Assembly (NCBI GenBank): GCA_963854835.1
Contig: OY978530.1
Location: 16,512,616 to 16,576,615 of the forward strand
From: Megamerina dolium
Taxonomy: Eukaryota; Arthropoda; Insecta; Diptera; Megamerinidae
DNA length: 64,000 nucleotides
Direction: 5' to 3'
The translations under genes and the position numbers were made by a program. Position 1 is the stretch's first letter. Each line of letters starts with the position of its first letter. Positions 45,970 through 56,555 of the stretch are shown piece after piece. The notes beneath the pieces were generated by a model. That model saw only the letters and a program-made list of their open reading frames with translations. It ran no database searches and was not told the origin of the DNA.

Positions 45970-46255
45970 GCGAAAGAATTATAGCCAGAGAAATTATAAA
46001 AAAGGCTGTATAAAATTCCAACAAATGCACTTATGTATTTATATAGAAAAATGTGTGTATGTATTTGGATAATATTTTTAGCGGGATATATGTAGGCAAA
46101 TATAGAATAATAAACACAATACCATATGTTTAAATTATTACGGGTTGTCTTTTTTTTATATTTTATTTTATTTAAAATCACACATGTACATACCTATGGA
46201 TATCAATATGACATACGTCGGGTGGCAAGATTTTCTTACCGACGTTGCGAGCCGA

Positions 46256-46273
46256 TCCGGCTCGAAGGACCAG
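46256..46273 (-). other. Primer-binding site of minus-strand BEL
   Basis: The minus strand reads TGGTCCTTCGAGCCGGAT, three bases inside the 5' LTR. TGG pairs with a tRNA CCA end. The first 11 bases match the putative PBS of the BEL at 49374. The tRNA species was not determined. Confidence 0.8.
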
Positions 46274-46276
46274 AAA

Positions 46277-46744
46277 TGAACGTGTGAGGGAGTTTTTATG
46301 CCGGTGGGCCTGACCCGTCGGTTCTTGTTCCAGAAGTATGTTCCTGATGTTGATGCTGCTACTCCTGTGGGTTGCACTTGGAGCACAAATATACACTTAT
46401 TTTCCTTTGTTCAACAAAGTCACAATTTATTGTTTTTAAACTTAGATTTAATTTGTTTATGGGTGATTATATTTATCCACTCTAATTGAAAAAAGAAACA
46501 ATATTCTTTTGTACAATAGCACTGCATTGGTATTACTTCGGAAGTGAGTTTGTGATTAAACAACGAGAAAAAAGTTAATACGAGGTTTAGCCCCAAAACA
46601 AACAGGCGGTAAAGAGAGAAATAGAATAACAATACTGAGCGGAATGGGAAGAGTTGGCAAAGATCGGTGATGCCAGATCGTTACTCAACCCATTCCCTCA
46701 ATTTAGAACACAGTGCAGTACATAGATCTATTTTGGCGTAGACA
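46277..46744 (-). repeat. 5' LTR of minus-strand BEL
   Basis: 468 bp, same length and orientation as the 3' LTR, flanked by CAGAT at 46745-46749. Confidence 0.93.
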
Positions 46745-46749
46745 CAGAT

Positions 46750-46880
46750 GGTATAAAAAAGTTGGAATATCGTCTTACTAAGTGTGTCGAAGTAAAAAGA
46801 GAATATGTTGAGAAAGAAATGGTTTTTGAAAAAAAAAAATTTTTTTCCTACTTAGGTAGCTTCATTATCAATCCGCCCTC
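46750..46880 (+). pseudogene. mariner transposase C-terminus, continuing after BEL insertion
   Basis: The frame left at 34142 resumes: GIKKLEYRLTKCVEVKREYV followed by EK, the expected mariner C-terminus (consensus-type KKLEHRWxKCIELKGDYVEK). The A/T-rich 3' end and (TA)n tract follow. The terminal inverted repeat was not resolved. Confidence 0.88.
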
Positions 46881-46881
46881 G

Positions 46882-47110
<229 letters not shown>

Positions 47111-48901
47111 ATATACAATATAAACTAATATTTATTATTAACACTTTTGACTATTTTCACTAATTTTCCTCATAATTTCGGTATTTATAACTGTTTTAAT
47201 TACTTCTATTTCAGTTTTATTATCAATTAATTTATACGTTCATATGTTTTACCCCTTCCGCATTGTATGCTTTTAATCACAGAATTTTTTAAATTGACTA
47301 AATTTAAACGCATATAACGAATTACTTTCCACTATTTAGTTTATTTATAATAAAAACTCAATTTTATTTATGCACCGTCTCCACGATTGACGCTTTAAAT
47401 GTCAAAGAGGAGATCCGCAACATATTCATACGTTTCATATGACCTTGACCATGAAATTGAATTCGGCGGAATGTTGTAAAAGTGGTATACGAATTTTTGC
47501 TGTTGCTCGTTCTTAGTTGCAAGATAAATATTTGTTGTTTATCAATATCAGGCGATTTGATATATGCCTAAATGTGTATTTGTACCAACTAAGTTCCCAA
47601 TCGTATATATTGATGAGCATCTTAGAACATATGAAGAGGAATGTAAAGAGCCGATTTTGATGCGCTTCTTTCGTGCGCTTTGAGTAGGCAATAGGCAGCA
47701 CTTCAAATCAGTTATTCCGCATATCAAATCACGCATTTCAATTCACGCGTGAAGTTCAGCTGTTTTTGTCTTCCACAGACACGAGCACACCGACATGGCA
47801 AGTGCAGTCAGTTGCTGTCGAATATTCATGCTGTGAGGTTTTGCTCGCACTTGTTTTGTTAAAAATGTTCGGCAACCAATTAGAGTACAATTTATTGCTT
47901 ATGCTTATGAAGTAGAGAAAGAGAAATTCACATCGCACAATTCCCTCTGCACTACACCACACGTAAAATGTAATAGAAGCGCATTAAGGGAAGCGCTTCC
48001 TCGGCAATGACATGCCAATGTTAAATTCAGCACTTTTTAAAGGGAGAGCGATGCACTTCAGTGCTACTTTTGAGCACCTCAGAAGCGCTATTGATGTGCT
48101 CCATTTCAGATTGGGTTATACCAAGTAATTCATTATGTGAGTTACTTCGTTATAAATGTTCCACCATTCCTTGGTTCCACAGTAAAAACCTCTTTATTTG
48201 AAAGCAAAATTTTACTTACATTCTTGATATTAAAGATTTTTTTATGCTTATTATACTGCTTGTTTTTTAACTGTTTTTCCTGTTAAATATATACGTGCAA
48301 CACGAGCACCGGACAACCCATAATTTTAACTACTTTATTGTTTTTGCAGATATTGTAATTATGACACTCGAAGTCTAGAGAAGGAATAGCTTGGGTGCTC
48401 TCAGTTTTGTAGGCAAAAGGCCTCGTATCCTACGATGGCTTGCAGAAAATTCCATTCAAACAGTTACAAATTTGGAGATAGAAATCTTAAAAATTGTGTA
48501 CACCGGTTTATTTTTCAAACACTTTGACAACTGGATGGCGACACCAACAACTTTAACAACCAATAAATTTAAACAATCTAAGTTACAATATTTACACTCA
48601 AATATTTCACATTGATAAGTGTTGTGAGTTAAAATATGGAGCCATAGCTATTGCAGCATATTTTAGTTCACGACGTATACATATTCACGCATACGGTAAA
48701 CACGCGTAAAACGTTGTTACGAAATAAATGTAAAACATAAAGAACGTTGACTTTGATTACTGCATAATCATTGCAGTAATTATGAATAATAGAAAACACA
48801 TAAAGTGGAATTAATTAAAAAGCGAATAAGTAAACAATAACCTGATGCACAAAATGTAAATTATGCGATTATAATAATTCAATTTCAAAACAAAGAAAGT
48901 G
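47111..48901 (-). repeat. Inverted copy of the 5.7-kb unit, part 1
   Basis: The reverse complement of unit-1 positions about 11560-13480, near-identical, including the small ORF at 48391-48615. It lacks the LOA-type half of the unit, which lies beyond the (TA)n block. The copy is interrupted at 48902 by the young BEL and resumes at 57027. Confidence 0.93.
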
Positions 48902-49372
48902 TGTCTAAATCCCTTTAGACAAGCCATATGGCCAGTCCCTGAAAGAAGGAAGTAAAAATAATGAAATAGTATTTATAAAATGAATTAATGATACTTACCA
49001 TTTTTACTTACCTTACCTTGCATAATTACCATATGGCAACCCAACTCTCCACATAAATTCCCCTTTTATGTTTTTGGGTTTTCGCGGTTCGCGTTATGAT
49101 CGACCGATGTTATCATATATCACATTCGGTCCTAGAGTCTATCGAGATCGTGCTATTCCGCGCATGTTTGATCGTCGAAATAAACAGTGTTTGAAATTTC
49201 TTTATATTTCTTGATACTTATTCTGATTTCTTTTTATAAGTGTTTACGTTCATACTCTGCAATTGAAGTGTATACTTACACATGCATGTAAATTATTATT
49301 ATTAAGATTGGTAAATTGTTGAAATCGTACATATTGTATTATTCGGTAAAATAAAAGCAAAGTGAATAAATA
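48902..49372 (+). repeat. 5' LTR of young BEL
   Basis: 471 bp. It opens with a perfect hairpin TGTCTAAA-TCCC-TTTAGACA and ends GTGAATAAATA, thus TG...TA rather than the usual TG...CA. Confidence 0.95.
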
Positions 49373-49373
49373 T

Positions 49374-49391
49374 TGGTCCTTCGAACTAAAA
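49374..49391 (+). other. Putative primer-binding site of young BEL
   Basis: TGGTCCTTCGAACTAAAA begins one base after the 5' LTR. Its first 11 bases equal the PBS of the minus-strand BEL; later bases differ, so the match to a tRNA may be shortened. Confidence 0.65.
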
Positions 49392-50500
49392 CTGAGAATC
49401 GGCTTGCATACAAAATGAAGTGAGAAACAAAGTGCTTAAATCCAAAAGCAATGTTTATGTACCAATAAAGACCAATACAGTGCCATAATTAAAATAATTT
49501 AAGCATTAGTGGTACAATAAATAAGCCTAAAATAGTAACAACAAACAAGTTCAGTGAATATATAAGGTACAAGTACCATATATACATAACTAAAAAAGAA
49601 ACAAAGTGAAATATTTTTTTTTAAATGAGATGAATAGAGAGAATAATGTACATAAAGTGACAACAGTAAAAACAAAAAAAAAAAAAGTGTATATAAAAGC
49701 GGCAGAATAGGGTATGCATTAGAGCGGCCCAAATAAATTTTTTTTTTTATTGAAATTTTTTATACATAAAAATTAAAAATAAAACTAATAATAAGACAAC
49801 GTAAAACGAAAAAAAAACCAGCGGTGGCATCGTCTGAATTGGGGCAGCAGCAGCATCAACACCAACACCAGCTAATCAGATAAGATCCTTTTTATATACA
49901 TATCACATATACATATTCCCATATATTTTCATCGGTATATATATTCACTTATATATACACAAATTTCATATATATTCTCATATATATATTACGTTTTGGT
50001 ATATATATTCACAGATATATATACATATATCTTCTTATATATTCAATTATATATATTACACATTTCAACTCTTGTATACATATTCCCACATATATTATAT
50101 ACATAATTTAATATATTTCCATATACATATCACATATACAATTCCATATATTCCCATATATTTTCGTCGGTATATATATTCACTTATATATACACAAATT
50201 TCATTTTTTATATATTCTCATATATACGTATATACACATTTCTCTTTATATATATACCCATATATATATATTGTATATATATATTTTTTTTTTTTGTGGA
50301 ATTCAAACTTTCAGACTGCAATTTCCTTGCAGCAGCATATTTGGAAAAAACTCTAATTTAAGCATTATATCGATAACATTTCTGTTATCGATCGATAAAT
50401 TGCTCTATATCGATATCGTCACATAATCGATCAGTGCATTTTGGTGCATTTTTTTTTTAAAGTCTCTTCATTTCACAAATTTTGATAGATTCAGTCAAAT
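49392..50500 (+). other. Leader of young BEL, AT-rich with direct repeats
   Basis: No ORF of interest. From about 49895 to 50285 TATATA-rich sequence includes a 50-bp segment occurring twice 235 bp apart (49918-49969 and 50153-50204; one visible difference). A DRE-type motif cluster follows at 50368-50430. Confidence 0.7.
50368..50430. promoter_or_regulatory. Cluster of DRE-type TATCGATA motifs and a palindrome
   Basis: Perfect TATCGATA occurs at 50368-50375 and 50408-50415, with further ATCGAT cores at about 50391 and 50426. ATCGATAACA-TTTC-TGTTATCGAT (50369-50392) is a perfect 10-bp stem. TATCGATA is the DREF/BEAF-32 recognition element in flies. The cluster ends about 70 bp before the gag ATG. 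Confidence 0.55.
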
Positions 50501-53389
50501 ATGCCGGTGACGAAATTACCAGAAAAGCAGGAAATTGCTGAAGGTCGTAGGGCAGAGTCAGTTGGCGCTATTCCAAAAGGCGCAATGGAAAAAATGCCAA
50601 AAGTTCCATCCGAAACAAAGAAAACCCCTAGGAAAAGAGCTTATGACCCCTCCAAGAATGAGTTCATTTTCGAGGCGGACAACCTGGTGCATTTCTGCAC
50701 GAAGTTTTCAACAATTCCGGTTGAAGACTTAACACCTCTCCTGAAGGCTAAGCTCGAGGACTTGAGCTGCTATTATGATCAAGTCAAGTCCACGTTTAGA
50801 AGAGTAGGTTTAACGGATGAGGACGAGCTGCCCAGTAATTTCAAAATGGCAGCGAGAAATAAAATGGAACTCTGCCAAGAGCGCGTGCACACCATAAAAG
50901 CACAGATTTCGGATCTCTTAGAAGTTCAATCAGCCTCCAGATTGGAACTTCCATCACAAGCAGAAAGTAACTCTATTTCTGCAACAGAGCAGGCAAATAA
51001 TTCCGCAATTTGCCTGACTGTTCCTACTTGTGATACCGAAACATTTTCCGGCGGGTACGAAGAATGGACGTCCTTCCGCGACATGTTTACGGCGGTTTAC
51101 ATAAACCACCCTAAACTCTCTTCTGCCCAAAAACTGTATCATCTCCGATACAAAACTGCAGGAAAAGCTGGAGCTATTGTGAAGCAGTACGCGCTCAACA
51201 ACGAAAATTTCGATTTGGCATGGAATGCGCTAAAGGCCCGCTTCGAAAACAAGCGAATTCTGGTCGATAAGCAGATAAAAACTCTCTTGAACCTCCCTCA
51301 AGTGAGTTACGAGAATAGCGAGGCAATTCAGAAATTGCAAACCACGATCAATAATTCTCTGTCCGTCTTATCCTCTCAAGGCGTCTCGACAGATAATTGG
51401 GACCCGATCCTGGTGCATATCTGCTGTTCAAAACTGCCTGAAGATTCCTTGGCTCTCTGGGAACAATCCCTAAGTTCCCGCAAGGATCTCCCAACATGGC
51501 AGCTAATGGACGAATTCCTGACACTAAGGTACGAAGTCGTGGAGAGGCTCAACAGCGTCAAGCCAAATAAATCAGGATTTCTACAAAACAGACCCCACAA
51601 CAAAACCCAAAACTTTTTTTCCGAAAGCAGTCGGACATTCTCTTGTCCAATCTGCGAAGCCGCACATTCGCTTAAATCCTGTGAGCGGTTTAAAAAGTTA
51701 GTTGTTCGTGATAGAGTGAGGCTTGTTCGAGAACATAATCTCTGTGAGAACTGCCTGGCCTTTACTTACCATAAACGGGACTGCAAGAGCAAACACTCCT
51801 GTTTGCAATGTCAGCGAAGGCATCACACGATGCTTCACATACCAGCAGACAATATTCCCAGTAGGATCACCAAGGTTTTGGCGCAAACCTCCACGCTTCA
51901 GCCGCAGAATAAGAAAAAGAGCACGCAGCAGACGATAACCTCCTCAAGAAACTCGAGAAGCCGGAGATCTCAGGACCGATCATCCGAAGATGACCAACCC
52001 TGCTCATCATGCTCCAAATCTTCTTCAAAGGTGCAAGCATTGTTCACCTCAAATGAAGAAAGAACTCTTTTACCCACAGCTCTTGTCTCTATAGAGCATC
52101 TTGGAGAACTTCACAAGGTTCGAGCACTCATCGACCAAGGTTCTCAACGAACATTCATCTCTACCAAGGTACAAAATCGGCTGAGGCTTCCTTCGCAAGC
52201 AACTCACGTCGAAATTTCTGGAATGGGTGGCAAAACCATCCAAAACTCTAACCAGACTTGTACCGTTACGTTAGTCGCCCCAAAGGCTAATAAAAAGTTA
52301 CAGACACGGGCAATTGCACTCTCACAATTGACCAAATTTCTACCCACATTTAAAATTTCTAAGCTCGATTGGCAGCAATTCGAAATGTTAGATTTGGCTG
52401 ACCCGAATTGCTTCGTGCAGGCGCAAATTGACATGGTCATAGGTAGTGATTTGATTCCTCAAATCCTCCTAACCGGAATCCGCCATAATATCTGTGGAAG
52501 CCTTCTCGCACAGAATACGATATTTGACTGGATAATTAGTGGCCCTATCTCTCAAAAAGTGTCAACATTCTCGACACAGGTAGAGGAAGTTTCCAATGAA
52601 CTTCTTAGTTCTCAACTAAGGAAGTTTTGGGAACAGGAAGAAGTCAATCAGCCAGCTCAAGTATCGGAAGAAGATATAGCCTGTGAAGACTACTATCAGA
52701 GGACCACATCTCGTAGGTCAGATGGAAGATATGTGGTCAGGCTTCCATTTAAATCCAGTTTTCCCGCTCTTACGGCTCTTGGTCACTCCCGAACCATAGC
52801 CTATAATCAATTTCGCAGTATGGAGAAAAATTTTTCAAAGAAAGGCGATCTCAAAGACATTTACGATGAGGTTCTCGAAGAATACCTCACGCTGGATCAT
52901 ATGGAACCCACAGGCTCGCATGAAATCATCTCTGATGGCAAGTATTTCTCCTTTTACCTGCCACCTCATGCAGTGGTGAGGCCAGAAAAGAAAACCACCA
53001 AAGTGCGTGTTGTTTTTAATGCCTCAAGAAGCAGCGGCTCAGGCCATTCTCTTAACGACGTATTACATATAGGTCCCACATTACAACCAGATCTCATGGT
53101 TCTCATTCTGAGGTGGCGACTATATCAATTCGTTTTCAATGGTGATGTACAAAAGATGTACCGACAAATTCTTGTCCACCATGACGACCAGGATTTCCAG
53201 CGAATTCTCTTTCGCAGGTCACCAAATTCTCCAATTCAGGACTTCCGGTTGAAAACAGTCACATTTGGTGTAAATTGCGCTCCATATTTAGCCATTAGAA
53301 CACTGCAACAATTGGCTAAGGATTCCAAGAAGAATTTCCCTATGTGGATGACGTATTATCTGGTTCACATACAATTCCAGATGCAGTAG
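50501..53389 (+). pseudogene. BEL Gag-protease-RT (first part of polyprotein)
   Basis: 962 codons from ATG 50501. Residues 60-160 are charged and helical. 175-350 is the capsid-like DUF1759 region (GGYEEWTSFRDMFTAVY, LALWEQSL). Zinc knuckles lie at 382-446 (CPICEAAHSLKSC, CENCLAFTYHKRDC, CLQCQRRHHTMLH). The aspartic protease active site is at about 545 (ALIDQGSQ; D-Q-G instead of D-S/T-G) with a conserved tail at 645-680. RT starts near 825 (TKVRVVFNASRSS) with a catalytic Asp in FNGDVQKMY (about 882). A one-base loss in a C run at about 53338-53340, just before the YVDD box, diverts the frame; the last ~20 codons are out of frame. Confidence 0.93.
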
Positions 53390-54117
53390 AATCTTTATCT
53401 CAAGTGATACAAGTCCTTAACTCCGCAGGATTTCCATTACGAAAGATTACTGCAAATCATCCTAAAATTTTAGAAAATATCCCAAAATCAGAACTTCTCG
53501 ATTCTGATTTTCTAAAATTTGAAAGTGCCAGTGCCACAAAAACCCTTGGAATACGATGGAATGCATTGACTGACACATTCTCGTACTCAGTATCGCCCAT
53601 CGAAACAACATCCGCTGCTACCAAGCGTCAAATTTTATCTGCCGTTGCGAAACTTTTTGACCCGGCAGGATGGCTCTCGCCCATCATGACTCAAGCCAAG
53701 CTGCTTCTCCAAGAGCTCTGGTTAGAAGGCACCGACTGGGATGAATGCGTGAAACCCAGATCGCTCATCAAATGGAATGTATTTCTGGAGAATATTTCGT
53801 CCATTGGTCTCATCGAAATCCCTCGATGGGTACAATTCTCTCCCAAGAAGCGAATCCAGCTTCATGGATTTTGTGACGCTTCAGAGAAAGCGTATTGTGC
53901 AGCCCTGTACATACGATCAATGGACATGAATAATCAAATATCCTGTCATTTACTGGTGGCTAAAGGGAAAGTTGCACCTCTGCAAACGGTCAGCTTACCA
54001 CGTTTGGAATTGTGTGGCGCCGTTTTACTTTCGCACCTAGCCAAGTCCGTTAAAGAAACTTTAGATGTCGAATTCTCAGTCGAATTCTGGTCCGATTCTC
54101 AAATCGTTCTCGCATGA
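53341..54117 (+). pseudogene. BEL RT active site to RNase H
   Basis: The frame continues from the YVDD box (DD at about 53347-53352) through [48 protein letters not shown] and RNase H blocks [18 protein letters not shown] and [10 protein letters not shown] to [10 protein letters not shown]. It ends at a TGA (54115-54117) where a Trp codon is expected, followed by an extra A in an A run. The BEL fragment in each 5.7-kb unit corresponds to about 53670-54020 here. The Met at 53344 is inside the RT and not a real start. Confidence 0.9.
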
Positions 54118-55858
54118 CTGGAAAAAACCACCTCACACATGGAAAACGTACGTCGCTAATCGTACAGCCCAGATACTCCAAAACGTTGGAAATGCTATCT
54201 GGCGCCATGTCATCAGCAGCGAAAATCCAGCTCATTTGGGTACACGCGGATGCAAGCCCCAAGATCTTGTGTCCAATACTCTTTGGTGGAATGGCCCTGC
54301 ATGGCTTCATCACCCCGAAGAAGCCTGGCCAAAACCAACACTTTCCAGTACTTTGCCCCCCGAGCAAAGGAAAGTAGAGGTTCTTCTCACGTTAGATGAC
54401 CATACCGACATTCTCGATCGGTTCTCATCATTTTCAAGGGCACTATGTGTGATTTCTTACGTCTTCCGTTTTGTCCATAACGGACTCTCTAAATTGCGAA
54501 AATCTTCTCCAATTTCGAATTCCTCACTCTCGCAGGACGAAATTCGTTTCGCAAAAAGCCGGCTAATTTCGTTAGCCCAATGGCAATATTTTCCCAAAGA
54601 GCTGAAGGCTCTTCTCAGCTCAACCGCAGTCAGCAATAAAAGCTCTTTGCTGACTTTAAATCCTTTTCTCGACAAGGAAAATCTCATGAGAGTAAATGGT
54701 CGATTAGCTCATTCTGGTCTTAGTTATAGTGAGCGCCACCCCATAATTCTTCCTGAAAAATCCCGATTTTGCATTTTGTACCTCGAGTTTCTCCATACTC
54801 TCCTCCTACACGCAGAACAAAGGCTCATGTTCCGAATGGCTCGACAAGAATTCTATATTCCTCGTCTTAAGCCCCAAATAAGGAAATGCATATTTCTATG
54901 CAAAGTTTGTACCATCCACAAACAAAAGGTTCGATCACAGATTATGGCAGCTCTGCCGCCTGAACTGTGTACCTTGTCGGTACCTTTCGCGACCACAGGT
55001 GTTGATTTTGCAGGCCCGTTCCAAATTAAAGCATCTACGCTTCGAACTGCTGCCTTTCTAAAAGGGTATGTGGCTGTATTTGTATGCTTTTCCACAAAGG
55101 CCATTCATTTGGAATTGTGCTCTGATCTCTCTACAGAGGCATTCCGCGCCGCATTCGCCAGATTCGTTGGCAGAAGAGGCCTTCCCCGCAAAATCATGTC
55201 GGATAATGGTACAACTTTCGTTGGAGCTCAAAGAGCCATGAGTAAAGAATTCCTCAAATTCTCTAAGGAGGTGTCCAAAGATATTCTGGCCCAATACTCT
55301 CCGCAAGGTATTGACTGGGTTTTTATTCCTCCTAGTGCGCCTCACATGGGCGGTCTCTGGGAGTCGGCAGTCAAAAGCTTTAAGGCTCATCTCAGAAAGA
55401 CTGCCGGCAACCACAAATTCCGCTTCGAAGAGTTCTCAACTCTGCTCTGTAGAATCGAAGCCGTGCTCAACTCTAGACCATTGTCTCCCCTCTCTCAAGA
55501 TCCCAACGAACTGATAGCGCTAACTCCAGGTCACTTCCTGCGAGGTGCTCCACTAACGGCCTTGCCCGAACCCAACTCGGAAGATATATCCATAATAAAC
55601 CGATGGGAAAAACTCAAGGCGCTTCACCACCAGTTTAGCCGCAGATGGAAAACTGAGTACCTACAAGATCTGCACAAACGCTACAAATGGCAACACCCTC
55701 AAAAGGAGCTGGAAGTAGGTCAACTGGTGGTCATCAAGGATGAGCCGCTGCCCCCAACGAATGGAGTCTCGGACGCGTCACTCATTTGTATCGATCTGAC
55801 GGCCACATCCGTGTCGCAGATATTCGGACAAAATCGGCCGTTCTCAAGCGGCCCATAG
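54118..55858 (+). pseudogene. BEL RNase H end and integrase
   Basis: Another frame resumes with KPPHTWKTYVANRTAQIL, then PAHLGTRGC and LWWNGPAWL. Integrase: a zinc-binding region (HTLLLHAEQRLMFRMARQEF, CKVCTIHK), and catalytic residues in GVDFAGPF (Asp), MSDNGTTFVG (Asp) and PHMGGLWESAVKSFKAH (Glu), all intact. The C-terminus has GHFLRGAPLTALPE and INRWEKLKALHHQFSRRWK, ending at 55858. It inserts element DNA into the genome. Confidence 0.92.
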
Positions 55859-56060
55859 TAAAATTATGTATTTTGCCGCTCGCGTAAAATCATAATATCC
55901 AAAAAAAATCTCTTTTTTTTCGCTATCAGACTTTGGCTCAAGCCCTTAAGCTAATTTCGTTTTTCAATTCTATCTTTCCAGTTCCGCCAATAGCGATCAT
56001 CATCGGTGCCAACTATGTCATCGGCTCCACGCTCTGCGGTATTGCCGCGGGTTTTTGGCG
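55859..56060 (+). other. Junction between integrase and 3' ORF
   Basis: About 200 bp with T/C-rich runs and CAATTCTATCTTTCCAG at about 55964-55980, which looks like a 3' splice site upstream of the next ORF. No coding continuity with integrase is evident. Confidence 0.35.
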
Positions 56061-56531
56061 ATGAACACAAGCCAGAGGGAGGATGTGGTGCGCGCGCATC
56101 GATACTGCCGCAACTGCCTGGCTCGGTCGCACGGGACCGGATCGTGTGATTCGCCAAACTCATGCAAAAAATGCAGATTGGCGCATCACACGCTCCTCCA
56201 TCCGGCCCGGTCCCCTGCTGGGCATGGGCCGCCGAATCGCCGCACCACCCAACAGCGTCGACGACGTAATCGTGCGCCACGTCGACAACCTGAAGGCGGA
56301 CGCACGAGGCATCGTCCTGAACCCCGGCATCGGTGCAGACCTGAGGATCTCCGCCACGGATTGCAGCGAAACCCTCCGCGCTCTCGTCGCGTCGAGCAAC
56401 CACATGTAGCTTCCACCCCGAGAAGCTCCCAGCCGAGACAACGACCGACTCCCGATGTTCGTCGGAGGACAGCTCGAGCGATCGAGAACGCGATCGGTTC
56501 ACTGTCCCGTCTACGAGATGCACTCAATTAA
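56061..56531 (+). CDS. Zinc-knuckle (Gag-like) ORF 3' of integrase
   Basis: 156 codons from ATG 56061 (MNTSQREDVVRAHRYCRNC). Cysteine clusters YCRNCLARSHGTGSC and CKKCRLAHHTLLH match the last two knuckles of BEL/Pao Gag. An arginine/proline/glutamine-rich basic tail follows, ending AIENAIGSLSRLRDALN. It is markedly GC-rich compared with the rest of the element and not close to the element's own Gag, suggesting capture from another BEL/Pao family. An RNA-binding accessory protein or a non-functional captured fragment are both possible. Confidence 0.6.
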   Translation: MNTSQREDVVRAHRYCRNCLARSHGTGSCDSPNSCKKCRLAHHTLLHPARSPAGHGPPNRRTTQQRRRRNRAPRRQPEGGRTRHRPEPRHRCRPEDLRHGLQRNPPRSRRVEQPHVASTPRSSQPRQRPTPDVRRRTARAIENAIGSLSRLRDALN

Positions 56532-56555
56532 TGCACGAGTGCATGCGGGCCGCGA

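Larger units (their letters stand above)
45320..46255 (-). other. BEL 5' leader upstream of Jockey insertion
   Basis: About 940 bp, AT-rich, without a gene. It holds two similar modules centred on perfect CRE palindromes (45518-45525 and 45962-45969), described separately. Confidence 0.5.
34143..46744 (-). mobile_element. BEL/Pao element on minus strand, with nested insertions
   Basis: Two 468-bp LTRs in the same orientation (34143-34610 and 46277-46744) are flanked by the 5-bp target duplication CAGAT at 34138-34142 and 46745-46749, inside the mariner transposase gene. On the minus strand the LTR runs TGTCTACGCC...GTTCA. Five differences between LTRs were seen by eye. Subtracting the Jockey LINE and SINE leaves about 7.8 kb. 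Gag, protease, RNase H and integrase remnants are readable but no RT catalytic core, so the copy is defective. Confidence 0.93.

Noticed and set aside
55951..56523. 190-aa minus-strand ORF opposite the 3' zinc-knuckle ORF
   Set aside because: The long antisense frame is explained by high GC content; the plus strand has clear cysteine knuckles.
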